Assembly (NCBI RefSeq): GCF_001571225.1
Contig: NZ_BCTJ01000024.1
Span: 1 to 64,000 of the forward strand
Reading direction: 5' to 3'
DNA from: Hydrogenophaga palleronii NBRC 102513
Lineage (GTDB): Bacteria; Pseudomonadota; Gammaproteobacteria; Burkholderiales; Burkholderiaceae_C
DNA length: 64,000 nt
Part shown: piece after piece, positions 43,612 to 51,731 of the stretch
Layout: every line of letters starts with the position of its first letter
How positions within the stretch are numbered: the stretch's first letter is position 1
Program-made: the position numbers and the translations under genes
The notes under the pieces: model-generated
Databases searched by the model: none
What the model was told of the DNA's origin: nothing
What the model saw: the letters and a program-made list of their open reading frames with translations, nothing else

Positions 43612-44871
43612 TCAGATGATGCCGCGCTGGTGGTAGTCCCCCAGCTCGCTTGCCGAGAGGCCGATCACACCCGCGAGGATCTCATCGGTGTGCTCGCCGA
43701 GCAAGGGCGGGCAACGCAGCGCTGGCGTGGGCGAGTCGGACATCTTTACCGGCCAGCCCGGCAACACCACCTTGCCACGCACCGGGTGGTCCACTTCGGT
43801 GAGGATGCCGGTGGCGCGCAGCGATGGGTCGTTGATCAGGTCGGCGCTGTCGAGCACCGCACCCGCTGGCACGCCGGCGGCGTTGAGCAGCTCCATGGCA
43901 CGGCGCTTCTCCTGCGTGGACATCCACGGCGTGATGATCTCGTCGACCTCTTCCTTGCGCTCGAAGCGCGCCGACGGCGTGTTGTAGCGCGGATCGTTCA
44001 CCAGGTCTTCGCGGCCGATAACCTTCAGCAGTGCGTTCCATTGCTGGTTGCCGGTGAAATCGTCGCGCGCGGTGTAGATGAAGCAATAGTCGTTCGGGCC
44101 ACCGCCTTCGCAGGGGTACAACGAAGACGGTGCCGAGCTGCTGCTGGGCGATGCATTGCCCACGCGCTCGGCGGCACGGCCGGTGACCTGCTGGCGCGCC
44201 AGCGACATGCGCGAGAAGGTGATGGTGGCTTCCTGCATGGCCACTTTCACGTGCTGACCTCGCCCGGTCGTGTGGCGTTGGAAGAGCGCCGCGATCACAC
44301 CGCTGGCGAGGTACATGCCGGTGCCGGTGTCGGCGAAGGTGGGGCCCGGCTTGAGTGGCGGGCCATCGGATGTGCCGGTGATGGCCACCGCCCCCCCCAT
44401 GGATTGCGCCACCGCGTCGAAGCAGCGAAAGTCGCGGTACGGACTCTGGTCGCTGAAGCCCTGGATAGAGCCGTAGACGATGCGCGGGTTGAGCTCGCTC
44501 ACGGTCTTGTAGTCAAAGCCCAGGCGCTGAATGGTGCCCGGCGCAAAGTTCTCCAGCAACACGTCGCTCTCTTTGATGAGGCGGCGCAGCAGGGCCTTTC
44601 CCTCCTCTTTCGACAGGTCCAGCGTCACGCCCTTCTTGTTGGTGTTGAGCACCAGGAAGTAGAGCGAATCGGCGGTCGGGTTGTCGACCGATGCGATGCG
44701 CGCCGGATCTCCGCCCTTGGGCCGCTCAATCTTGAGCACGTCGGCGCCCAGAAAGGCCAGCGAGGTCGCGGTGGTCGACCCGGCTTCCCACTGGGTGAGG
44801 TCAAGCACACGGATGCCGGTGAGAGCCCGCGGCACGTGGGCGCCGACGGCTGGGGTGGGGGTAGTGATCAT
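43612..44871 (-). CDS. Class III (CaiB/BaiF-type) CoA-transferase
   Basis: This 419-residue family III CoA-transferase begins its fold at LTGIRVLDLTQWEAGS. The nucleophilic Asp is in PTFADTGTGMYLASG. ADVLKIERPKGGDPAR and VTLDLSKEEGK are family landmarks. It would move CoA between acids in the pathway. ATG 44871 is a choice; an upstream ATG at 44916 would add 15 residues. Neither start has a strong ribosome site. Confidence 0.9.
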   Translation of the reverse strand: MITTPTPAVGAHVPRALTGIRVLDLTQWEAGSTTATSLAFLGADVLKIERPKGGDPARIASVDNPTADSLYFLVLNTNKKGVTLDLSKEEGKALLRRLIKESDVLLENFAPGTIQRLGFDYKTVSELNPRIVYGSIQGFSDQSPYRDFRCFDAVAQSMGGAVAITGTSDGPPLKPGPTFADTGTGMYLASGVIAALFQRHTTGRGQHVKVAMQEATITFSRMSLARQQVTGRAAERVGNASPSSSSAPSSLYPCEGGGPNDYCFIYTARDDFTGNQQWNALLKVIGREDLVNDPRYNTPSARFERKEEVDEIITPWMSTQEKRRAMELLNAAGVPAGAVLDSADLINDPSLRATGILTEVDHPVRGKVVLPGWPVKMSDSPTPALRCPPLLGEHTDEILAGVIGLSASELGDYHQRGII

Positions 44872-44921
44872 GAAGTCGCTTTCCGTGGTGGCGGGGTATT
44901 GGGTTCGCATGCGCACCGCTT

Positions 44922-46145
44922 TCAGTCCCAGGCCAGCGGCAGTTCGTGCACGCCGTACACGAACATCTCATGGCGAAATTGCAGCGCTTCGAACGGCACC
45001 GCGAGGCGCAGGTTGGGAAAGCGCTTGAACACCGATTCGTAGACGATCTGCAGCTCCGCGCGCGCCAGCACTTGCCCCAGGCATTGGTGGAAGCCGTAGC
45101 CGAAGGCCACGTGCTGGGAGGCATTGCGCTCGATATTGAACTGGTCCGGCTCGGGGAACAGGGTCTCGTCGCGGTTGGCCGCTGGCGTCGAGCAGATCAC
45201 TCCCTCTCCCTTCTTCACCAAGTGGCCGTTGATGTCCACGTCTTCCAGAGCGACACGCCGCGCGCCGATGTGAAGTGGCGAGGTGAAGCGCAGGATTTCT
45301 TCCACCGCGTGGGGAATCAGCTCGGGGTCGGCGCGCATCAGCGCGAGCTGGTCGGGGTTTTGCAGCAGTGTGAGCACGCCCATGGCGGTCATGCTCTGCG
45401 TGGTCTGGTGCCCCGCGCTCAGCAACAGGCGGATGATGTTGATCAGCGTCTCGCGGTCCACGTGGCCGGGCAGCAGCTGCTCGTGCACCAGGCGCGAAAT
45501 GATGTCGTCCTGCGGACTCTCAGCCTTCTTGTCGATCAGGTCGCTGAGGTACTGGGAGATTTCCTTGAGCGAGGCGCGCACCTCGTCGGGCGTGGACTTC
45601 GTGCCGAACTGGATGCGCGTGGCGCGGTGAAAGATCTCGTGGTCGCCCAACGGCACGCCCAGCAAGTTGGAGATAACCTCGGTGGGCAGCGGCGCGGCCA
45701 CGTGTTCCACGAAGTCCGAGCCCTGGGGCATTTTTTCGTAGGCGTCGAGCAAGCGGTCCACCAGGGCCTGCATCACTGGCCGCAGCGCGTTGATCTTCTT
45801 GACGGTGAACTCCCTGGTCACCATGCGGCGTTGCCGGTCGTGCTCGGGGTTGTCCATGCGCAGGAAGGAACGGTCGGCCAGGTCGGCCGCCTTGCGGCCT
45901 TCGAACACGTGCGGGTACGAAGGATTGATGGCCTGCGCGCTGAAGCCCGGGTGCGAGAGGATGAGCTTGATGTCGTTGTAGTTGGTCACCAGGTACGGGC
46001 TGGTGCCATCCCACAGGCGAACCCGGGCAAACGGCTCTTCGCGTTGCAGGCGTCCGTACTCGGCGGGCGGGTGGAAGGGGCAGCCACGGGCCATCGGGTA
46101 GGTGAGTTCGGCCTTGTCCTGCACTGTTGGTTCTGCTGTCGTCAT
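44922..46145 (-). CDS. Cytochrome P450 monooxygenase
   Basis: This 407-residue soluble bacterial P450 has the heme ligand Cys355 in FGYGFHQCLGQVLARAE, the ExxR pair E283-R286, and the I-helix motif AGHQTT at about 244-249. In that motif Gln replaces the usual acidic residue before Thr-Thr. It most resembles CYP families that act on terpenoid, steroid or alkyl-aromatic carbon. Partners encoded nearby are the reductase at 42390, the 3Fe-4S ferredoxin at 48769 and the [2Fe-2S] ferredoxin at 41117. It likely starts side-chain attack. Confidence 0.94.
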   Translation of the reverse strand: MTTAEPTVQDKAELTYPMARGCPFHPPAEYGRLQREEPFARVRLWDGTSPYLVTNYNDIKLILSHPGFSAQAINPSYPHVFEGRKAADLADRSFLRMDNPEHDRQRRMVTREFTVKKINALRPVMQALVDRLLDAYEKMPQGSDFVEHVAAPLPTEVISNLLGVPLGDHEIFHRATRIQFGTKSTPDEVRASLKEISQYLSDLIDKKAESPQDDIISRLVHEQLLPGHVDRETLINIIRLLLSAGHQTTQSMTAMGVLTLLQNPDQLALMRADPELIPHAVEEILRFTSPLHIGARRVALEDVDINGHLVKKGEGVICSTPAANRDETLFPEPDQFNIERNASQHVAFGYGFHQCLGQVLARAELQIVYESVFKRFPNLRLAVPFEALQFRHEMFVYGVHELPLAWD

Positions 46146-46161
46146 CGTAATCTCCTTGGTT

Positions 46162-46959
46162 TCAATTCGGGGTGGTTTCGGCGCTCGGCTGTGTGCGCAG
46201 AAAAGCCTTGTTCATGCTTTCGATCCAGCGTTGGCGGTCGCTCGCGCGGCGTGCCTCGTAGTCCGCAACACGGGGGTGCGGCAGGATGAGAAATTCCCCT
46301 TGCGCCATGCGCTCGAGCGCGTGACGCGCGACCTCTTCGGCTTCGAGGAACACCATGCCTTTGCCCGCCTTTTCGCTGCTGGCCTTGGTCATGCCGGTGC
46401 GCACGCCCTCAGGGCAGATGCAGTGCACGGCAATGCCATCGCCACGGCAGGTGATGGCCAGCCACTCGGCGAGCGCCACGGCCGCGTGTTTGGTGGCGGT
46501 GTAGGGCGCGGTGCGGAAATCGCTGAGCAAACCGGCGGCCGATGCTGTCACTACGAAGCACCCTGCGCCGCGCTGCTTCATGCCCGGCAGCACCGCCTGA
46601 GCGGCGTGCACGTGGCCCATGACATTGACGCCCAGCGAGCGCGCCCAGTCCGTCGCATCGCCCAGGCCCTGGCCGGCGTTGATGCCAGCGTTGGAGCACC
46701 AGAGGTCGATACCGCCCCAGGTGGTTTCCACTTGCACGGCCAGCGCGCGCACGGCGGCTGCGTCGCTCACATCGAGCGCGGCAGCCGTGGCACGCGTGCC
46801 CAGTGCGTCGGCCACGCGGCGCGCGACGTCGATCTGCACGTCCGCCACGATCACGTGGCGCGCGCCACCGGCCAGCAAGGCCTCGCACAGCGCACGGCCG
46901 ATGCCGCTGGCACCGCCTGTGACGACGGCGACTTGATCCTGGGGCTGAAACGTTTTCAT
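46162..46959 (-). CDS. Short-chain dehydrogenase/reductase
   Basis: This 265-residue SDR has TGGASGIG, SNAGINAG, and catalytic VTASAAGLL/APYTATKHA. The C-terminal part FLILPHPRVADYEARRASDR is typical of a subgroup often found near acyl-CoA catabolic genes. It is the first gene of the P450 operon, with the 15-bp palindrome 13 bp upstream of its start. Confidence 0.9.
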   Translation of the reverse strand: MKTFQPQDQVAVVTGGASGIGRALCEALLAGGARHVIVADVQIDVARRVADALGTRATAAALDVSDAAAVRALAVQVETTWGGIDLWCSNAGINAGQGLGDATDWARSLGVNVMGHVHAAQAVLPGMKQRGAGCFVVTASAAGLLSDFRTAPYTATKHAAVALAEWLAITCRGDGIAVHCICPEGVRTGMTKASSEKAGKGMVFLEAEEVARHALERMAQGEFLILPHPRVADYEARRASDRQRWIESMNKAFLRTQPSAETTPN

Positions 46960-46971
46960 GATTTTAGGTAG

Positions 46972-46986
46972 TATGGTTGGACCATT
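46972..46986. promoter_or_regulatory. Putative GntR operator, site 3
   Basis: TATGGTTGGACCATT is a near-perfect palindrome (ATGGT-TGG-ACCAT), 13 bp before the start of the SDR/P450 operon. Confidence 0.7.
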
Positions 46987-47028
46987 GAACTAGATTATGT
47001 CAGAAAAGTGCGCGACGTGCAGCGGCCG

Positions 47029-47679
47029 TTACGCGGCCCGTAGCAGGCGGCTGTCTTCGGCCTGCAGCACCGCGAGCACAGCGGGGCGGTGCACCATCCG
47101 GTCTTTCCAGGCGGTGTAGTGGGTCAGGGTCTCCATGGGCAAACGCATGCGCCGCCCGAAGCCCCAGAACGGCAACGCGTGCGCGTCGCAGACGGTGAAC
47201 CGCTCGCCAAAAACCCACGGGCCGGCGGCGCCGATCAAGGCGTCGACTTCCTGCAGCGCGGCCCAGTAGGCTTCCATGCCGGCGTTCCTGATGCTGTCCA
47301 GCGCCTCGGGCTGGTGGCTGAAGCGCCCGGGTTTGACGACGTGCGCAAACGTGGGGTGCACGGTGCTGGCCAGCCAGGCCAGGATGGACATGCACTGCGC
47401 CTCGCGCAGCGGGTCTTGCGGCAGCAGCTGCGCCGCGGGAAAACGCCGCGCGATATAGAGCAGGACCGCACAGGTCTCCACCAACGTGGTGTGCCCATCG
47501 ACCACCAATGCCGGCACCCTGCCGCGCGGGTTCAACTGGAGGTACGCCGCGCTTTGGGTTTCGCCATCGTTGACGGAGACGGAGCGCCGTTCGTAGGCCA
47601 CGCCAGCCTCGTGCAGCGCGATGTGCACCGCCATGGAGCAGGCGCCAGGGCTGTAGTAGAGAACCAGCGACATCGCCAC
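47029..47679 (-). CDS. Glutathione S-transferase family protein
   Basis: This 216-residue protein has the thioredoxin-like N-terminal domain (LVLYYSPGACSMAVHIALHEAG), the RGRVPALVVDG cis-Pro segment, and an all-helical C-terminal domain. It resembles beta-class enzymes. In gentisate pathways a GST-fold maleylpyruvate isomerase is often needed, so this is a candidate, though the sequence is not clearly zeta class. A second Met (residue 3) may be the start. Confidence 0.85.
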   Translation of the reverse strand: MAMSLVLYYSPGACSMAVHIALHEAGVAYERRSVSVNDGETQSAAYLQLNPRGRVPALVVDGHTTLVETCAVLLYIARRFPAAQLLPQDPLREAQCMSILAWLASTVHPTFAHVVKPGRFSHQPEALDSIRNAGMEAYWAALQEVDALIGAAGPWVFGERFTVCDAHALPFWGFGRRMRLPMETLTHYTAWKDRMVHRPAVLAVLQAEDSRLLRAA

Positions 47680-47688
47680 GCGACCCGC

Positions 47689-48669
47689 TCAGTCGACTTC
47701 GATCTTGGCCTGGCGTCCCAGCGCCGTGAAGCGCTTCATGTCTTCTTCCATCATGGTCTTGAAGCGATCGGGCGCGGCGATGACAGCCTCCTGCCCGATG
47801 GCCAACAGCGCCGGCTTGCCTTCCGGTTTTTCTGCCTCTTCGTTGATCACGCCATTGATGCGCTTGACCAGATCGGCCGGCATGTTCGCCGGTCCGAGCA
47901 GGCCGATCCAACTGCCGATCTCGAAACCCGGCACGGCCGACGACACCAGCGTCTTCGAGCCACCGGCCAGATCGGAGGGCGCGTTCGAGGCCACGCCCAG
48001 CAATTTGATCTTCTTGGCCTGCACTTGCGGCATGGCGTTGCCGGCGGTCATGAAATACACATCGATCAGTCCGGCAATGACGTCCGCGGAACCTGGCGCA
48101 TCGCCCTTGTAGGGGACGTGGATCATCGAGACACCCGCTGCGTTGGCGAACCACTCACCCGCCAGGTGGTTGGTGGAGCCGATGCCGGCCGAGCCGAAGG
48201 TCACCTTGCCGGGGTTACGTTTGGCGTACTCGATCAATCCTGCGGCGTCGTTGGCCGGGAACGAATTGCGCGCCACGAGCACGTAGGGGAACTGGCCAAC
48301 GATGGCCAGTGGCGTGAAGTCCTTGAGCGGGTCGTAGCGCGGTGCTTTCTGCAGCGACGGTGCAATGGTCAGCGCGCCGCGTGGAATGGCCGCGAGCGTG
48401 TAGCCGTCGGGCTTGCTTTGCATGAGCAGCTGGATCGCCACCTGGCTGTTCGCGCCGACGCGGTTGTCCACGATCGCGGGCTGGCCCAGGCGCTCGGACA
48501 ACCAGCGCGCGGCCAGGCGGGCCGCCAGGTCGGTCGGGCCGCCAGCGGCCGACCCGCACAGGATCTTGATCGGCTGGCTGGGGTAGGTGTTGGCAAAGGC
48601 GGGCATCGCGCCGGCCAGAGGGGTGAGAAGCGCAGTGGTGAGCAGCTTGCGCCGGTCGATGGAATACAT
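47689..48669 (-). CDS. Bug/TTT-family periplasmic solute receptor 2
   Basis: This 326-residue exported receptor has a signal peptide ending near MPAFANTYPS. It carries the family features PIKILCGSAAGGPTDLAARLAARW, FGSAGIGSTNHLAGEWF and MIHVPYKGDAPGSADVIAGLID. It is very like the receptor at 54677-55657 in its GGPTD and NHLAGEWF motifs, so the two are probably recent paralogs. No membrane partner genes are nearby. Confidence 0.9.
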   Translation of the reverse strand: MYSIDRRKLLTTALLTPLAGAMPAFANTYPSQPIKILCGSAAGGPTDLAARLAARWLSERLGQPAIVDNRVGANSQVAIQLLMQSKPDGYTLAAIPRGALTIAPSLQKAPRYDPLKDFTPLAIVGQFPYVLVARNSFPANDAAGLIEYAKRNPGKVTFGSAGIGSTNHLAGEWFANAAGVSMIHVPYKGDAPGSADVIAGLIDVYFMTAGNAMPQVQAKKIKLLGVASNAPSDLAGGSKTLVSSAVPGFEIGSWIGLLGPANMPADLVKRINGVINEEAEKPEGKPALLAIGQEAVIAAPDRFKTMMEEDMKRFTALGRQAKIEVD

Positions 48670-48768
48670 GTGTGTCTCCTGAGGGTGGAAATGCGAACCG
48701 TGGTGGGCGTCCCTGCGCTCTTCTGGTGATGCTCACGGGCCGCAAGGGGTCCCGGTGAGACGGCAGCT

Positions 48769-48966
48769 TCAGTCTTCGTAAACCTTGATGGCTTCGGCCG
48801 GGCAGAGACGCGCGGCGGCTCGCACCGAATCGGCCAGCTCGGCCGAGGGGTTGGCGTTAAGCAGGATCACGATCCCGTCGTCTTCGCTCTGGTCAAACAC
48901 CTCGGGCGACTTGAGCACGCACTGCCCTGCCGCGATGCAGCGCGCTCGTTCGATGGTTACTCGCAT
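48769..48966 (-). CDS. 3Fe-4S ferredoxin of P450-partner type
   Basis: This 65-residue ferredoxin has only three ligand Cys (C10, C16, C55-Pro), spacing C-x5-C-x38-C, which fits a single 3Fe-4S or convertible cluster. Small ferredoxins like this accompany many bacterial P450s. It lies between the receptor and the enoyl-CoA hydratase genes in a unit beside the P450 operon. Confidence 0.9.
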   Translation of the reverse strand: MRVTIERARCIAAGQCVLKSPEVFDQSEDDGIVILLNANPSAELADSVRAAARLCPAEAIKVYED

Positions 48967-49017
48967 GGTTATCTCCTTCGTGGGTTTCGTGTGTCGGTGT
49001 GTGTGATGGGCGGGTGC

Positions 49018-49800
49018 TCAGGCACCGGCCCAGACCGGATCGCGCTTCTCCAGGAAAGCGGTAGAGCCTTCCTTCGCGTCCTGGGTTTTAAAAAGGCGCT
49101 GCTGCGTCGCTTCGGTCAGCTCGTCGTAGCTGGGGCCTGCCGTGGGCAGCAGGTGCCGCATCAGCGCCATGGTCCCTCCGATGGCCAGCGGCGCGCTGGT
49201 CATGACGCGCTGCGCCATCTCTTTCGCTGTGGCCAACGCGTCGTCGGCCACAGCGTTGACCATGCCGTACTGCAGCGCTTCCTCGGCGGTGATGCGCCGC
49301 CCGGTAAGCGCCACATCCCAAGCCACGGACAGCGGCAGGCGCGAGAGTGCAATGGGCAGGCAATCGCCACCGGCGATCAATCCGCGCAGCGGTTCGGGCA
49401 GCGAGAAACTGGCATTGGGTGCCGCCACCACCAGCTCGCACGACATGGCGATCTCCAGACCGCCACCGACCGCATAGCCATTGACCGCCGCAATGAAGGG
49501 TTTGCTGCGCGGACGCCTCACGAAACCGGCAAAACCGTACGGCGGGAACACCGCCCGGGCCTCACCCCGGGCACGTGCCCGCAAGTCGGCTCCCGCGCTG
49601 AAGGCCACGCCGCCGGCGCCTGTGATGATGCCGACGCGGATCGATGGGTCTTGTTCGATCTGTTCCACCACTTCGGTCAGTCGCCGGGCAGCGGCCAGGT
49701 CGATGGAATTCCGCACCTTGGGGCGGTTCAGCGTGATGGTGGCAATGGCGCCTTCGACATGCAGGTCGATGGAGCCGTTTTCGGGGTCTGACATGGACAT
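49018..49800 (-). CDS. Enoyl-CoA hydratase/isomerase (crotonase family)
   Basis: This 260-residue crotonase-fold protein has the oxyanion-hole segments GVAFSAGADLRAR and NGYAVGGGLEIAMSCEL, and SLPEPLRGLIAGGDCL. It is separate from the MaoC-type hydratase, so the cluster has two hydration routes. It is the first gene of a minus-strand unit with the 3Fe-4S ferredoxin, TTT receptor 2 and the GST. The palindrome lies 43 bp upstream. Confidence 0.92.
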   Translation of the reverse strand: MSMSDPENGSIDLHVEGAIATITLNRPKVRNSIDLAAARRLTEVVEQIEQDPSIRVGIITGAGGVAFSAGADLRARARGEARAVFPPYGFAGFVRRPRSKPFIAAVNGYAVGGGLEIAMSCELVVAAPNASFSLPEPLRGLIAGGDCLPIALSRLPLSVAWDVALTGRRITAEEALQYGMVNAVADDALATAKEMAQRVMTSAPLAIGGTMALMRHLLPTAGPSYDELTEATQQRLFKTQDAKEGSTAFLEKRDPVWAGA

Positions 49801-49843
49801 CCTTCGAATGGTGTGGTCAAAGGTTTAGAATGGGCTCTAGTTT

Positions 49844-49858
49844 AATGGTTGAACCATT
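49844..49858. promoter_or_regulatory. Putative GntR operator, site 4 (perfect palindrome)
   Basis: AATGGTTGAACCATT is a perfect palindrome in the divergent region between the enoyl-CoA hydratase and the SMP-30 genes. Confidence 0.75.
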
Positions 49859-49904
49859 GATAGTCAACATTTTCTGATCGTCTGCTTTCAAAAACGGGGG
49901 CCCC

Positions 49905-50753
49905 ATGACATTCAACGTTTTTCAGTCCGGCCTCGGCTTCATCGAAGGACCGGTGTGGACGCCCGACGGCCGTCTGTGCGTGACCTCGATCAGCCAGGGC
50001 TGCATCTACGTGCTGGGCGGCGACGGGGTGGTGCTCGAGCGCCTTCCCACGGGTGGCGGCCCCAACGGTCTGGCGGTCGGCCAGGACGCGCTCTGGGTGG
50101 CGCAGAACGGCGGCATCTTTGGCGCCTCGGGCGTCACCAGGGGCGGCATTCAGAGGATTTGCGACGGGAAGGTGGAACTGCTGTTCGCCGGCATGCTCAC
50201 CGCACCCAACGACCTCTGCTTCGGCCCGGACGGCCGCCTCTATGTGACCGATCCGCTCACCGACCGGGCGCTGACCGAAGAGATCGAAGGCAGCGTGTTC
50301 GCCTGCGACGTGGAGACAGGCGAGATCGAGACGGTTGTGTCACAACGTCTGTTTCCCAATGGCATTGCCTTCGACCCCAGCGGCACGGTGATGTACTTGG
50401 CGCAGACCTACCCGCGCGTGATCGAAAAATTCCGCTTCAGCGCGGGCCGCCTCACCTCGGAAGGCGTTCTTTGCACGATCGCCAAAGGCCGGCCCGACGG
50501 CATTGCGGTGGACCGCGAGGGCAAGCTCTGGGTGTGCACGCCCGGCACCGGCGGCCTGGAAGTGTTCGGCCCGGATGGCCAGCCGCTGCGCCGCATCGAA
50601 TTCGGCGATGGCACGATGACCACCAACTGCTGTTTCGGCGGGCCGGCCATGACCGACCTGTTCGTCACCGCCGCCGGCCGTGGCAGCGTGCTTAAGCTGG
50701 ATGCGGGCGTGGCCGGGCTTCCGTTGTATCCGCGCGCCGCAGTGCTTACTTAG
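49905..50753 (+). CDS. SMP-30/gluconolactonase-like beta-propeller hydrolase
   Basis: This 282-residue protein has the family's repeated propeller strands and metal-site motifs: GLGFIEGPVWTPDGRLCVTS, GGPNGLAV, APNDLCFGPDGRLYVTDP, FPNGIAFDPSG and KGRPDGIAVDREGKLWV. The expected calcium or zinc ligands (Glu in IEGPVW, Asn in PNDL, Asp in PDGIAVD) are present. It would open a lactone intermediate. Its 3' end overlaps the convergent GntR gene by eight bases. Confidence 0.92.
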   Translation: MTFNVFQSGLGFIEGPVWTPDGRLCVTSISQGCIYVLGGDGVVLERLPTGGGPNGLAVGQDALWVAQNGGIFGASGVTRGGIQRICDGKVELLFAGMLTAPNDLCFGPDGRLYVTDPLTDRALTEEIEGSVFACDVETGEIETVVSQRLFPNGIAFDPSGTVMYLAQTYPRVIEKFRFSAGRLTSEGVLCTIAKGRPDGIAVDREGKLWVCTPGTGGLEVFGPDGQPLRRIEFGDGTMTTNCCFGGPAMTDLFVTAAGRGSVLKLDAGVAGLPLYPRAAVLT

Positions 50754-51657
50754 CCTTCGCGGTGCGCCGGGGGGCGGCCACGCGGCGGGTCGCCGACGCC
50801 GTCGGCTCCTCGACCACGACCGCTTTGGCGGCGGCCTTGGTGGCCGCTGTGCCCGCAGGCCTGGCGGCAGCGCGCGACGCCGGCGGTTTTGCGGCTGGCG
50901 CGGGCACCGGGCTGGTCGGTGCGCGCTGGCCTTGTTCGAGTCGCGCGAGATAGCCCTTGTGCACGACGCGCAGGTTGTCTTCCATCTCGGCCGCTGCCAC
51001 CTCGGCGTTGCGCGCGCGCAGCGCGGCAATGACTTTCATGCGCGACTTGAACACATCGGGAATCTGTGGCGGCCCGAGCGTGTCGATGAAGTGCTCCATG
51101 ATCGAAATCAGGCCGTCCATCACGGCGACAAAAATCGGGTTGTCGGTCGTACGCGCGAGCACGCGGTGGAAGTTCAGGTTGATGCGCGAACGCAGCACCA
51201 CGTCGCCATCGCGCTCGGCTTGCTGCGCGTCGGCCACGTTGCGCTCCAGGTCGCGAATGTCTTCTTCCCGGATGCGCTCGCACGCCACGCGCGCCACCGC
51301 CGCCGTGATGTGCAGGCGGGCTTCGGTCAGTTGCCCGGCCGTCACACTGCCAAACTGGAACATGTCTTGAAGCGCGCCAGCGAGCGTGTCGCCACCGGGT
51401 GCCACGAGGAAAGCGCCACCGTAGGCGCCCTTGCGCAGTTCGAGCACGCCCGACATTTCCAGGCCGCGCAGTGCTTCGCGGATCGTGTTGCGGCTCACGC
51501 CGAGTTTGAGCGCCAGATCGCGCTCCGAGGGCAGACGGTCACCGGGTTTGAGCTGCCCCTGAACGGTGAGCCGTCGAAGCTGGGCAATCACCTCTTCAAA
51601 AGCACGCGAGGTTTGCACCACTTCGTACTCGATCTCCGACCGTTCGCGCTTGACCAT
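50746..51657 (-). CDS. GntR-family regulator, FadR/FCD type, with basic C-terminal tail
   Basis: This 303-residue regulator has an N-terminal winged helix (RLPSERDLALKLGVSRNTIREALRGLEMSGVLELR, cited as about residues 41-75). A C-terminal FCD helical domain (about 100-240) has likely metal-binding His in NLNFHRVLA and the VVHKGYL region. It then has a tail of about 58 residues rich in Ala, Pro, Lys and Arg (ending RRVAAPRRTAKAK), which is not normal for the family. ATG 51657 has GGAG six bases upstream. The family binds TGGT-NNN-ACCA-like sites, which is the pattern shared by eight promoters here. It shares the operon of the flavoprotein upstream. Confidence 0.92.
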   Translation of the reverse strand: MVKRERSEIEYEVVQTSRAFEEVIAQLRRLTVQGQLKPGDRLPSERDLALKLGVSRNTIREALRGLEMSGVLELRKGAYGGAFLVAPGGDTLAGALQDMFQFGSVTAGQLTEARLHITAAVARVACERIREEDIRDLERNVADAQQAERDGDVVLRSRINLNFHRVLARTTDNPIFVAVMDGLISIMEHFIDTLGPPQIPDVFKSRMKVIAALRARNAEVAAAEMEDNLRVVHKGYLARLEQGQRAPTSPVPAPAAKPPASRAAARPAGTAATKAAAKAVVVEEPTASATRRVAAPRRTAKAK

Positions 51658-51731
51658 GTATTCTCCAGCTTTTGCGAGGGCCATCTCCCGTGGCCCCACC
51701 ATTCAGCCGATTCTCGCACGCCATGGGCGCA

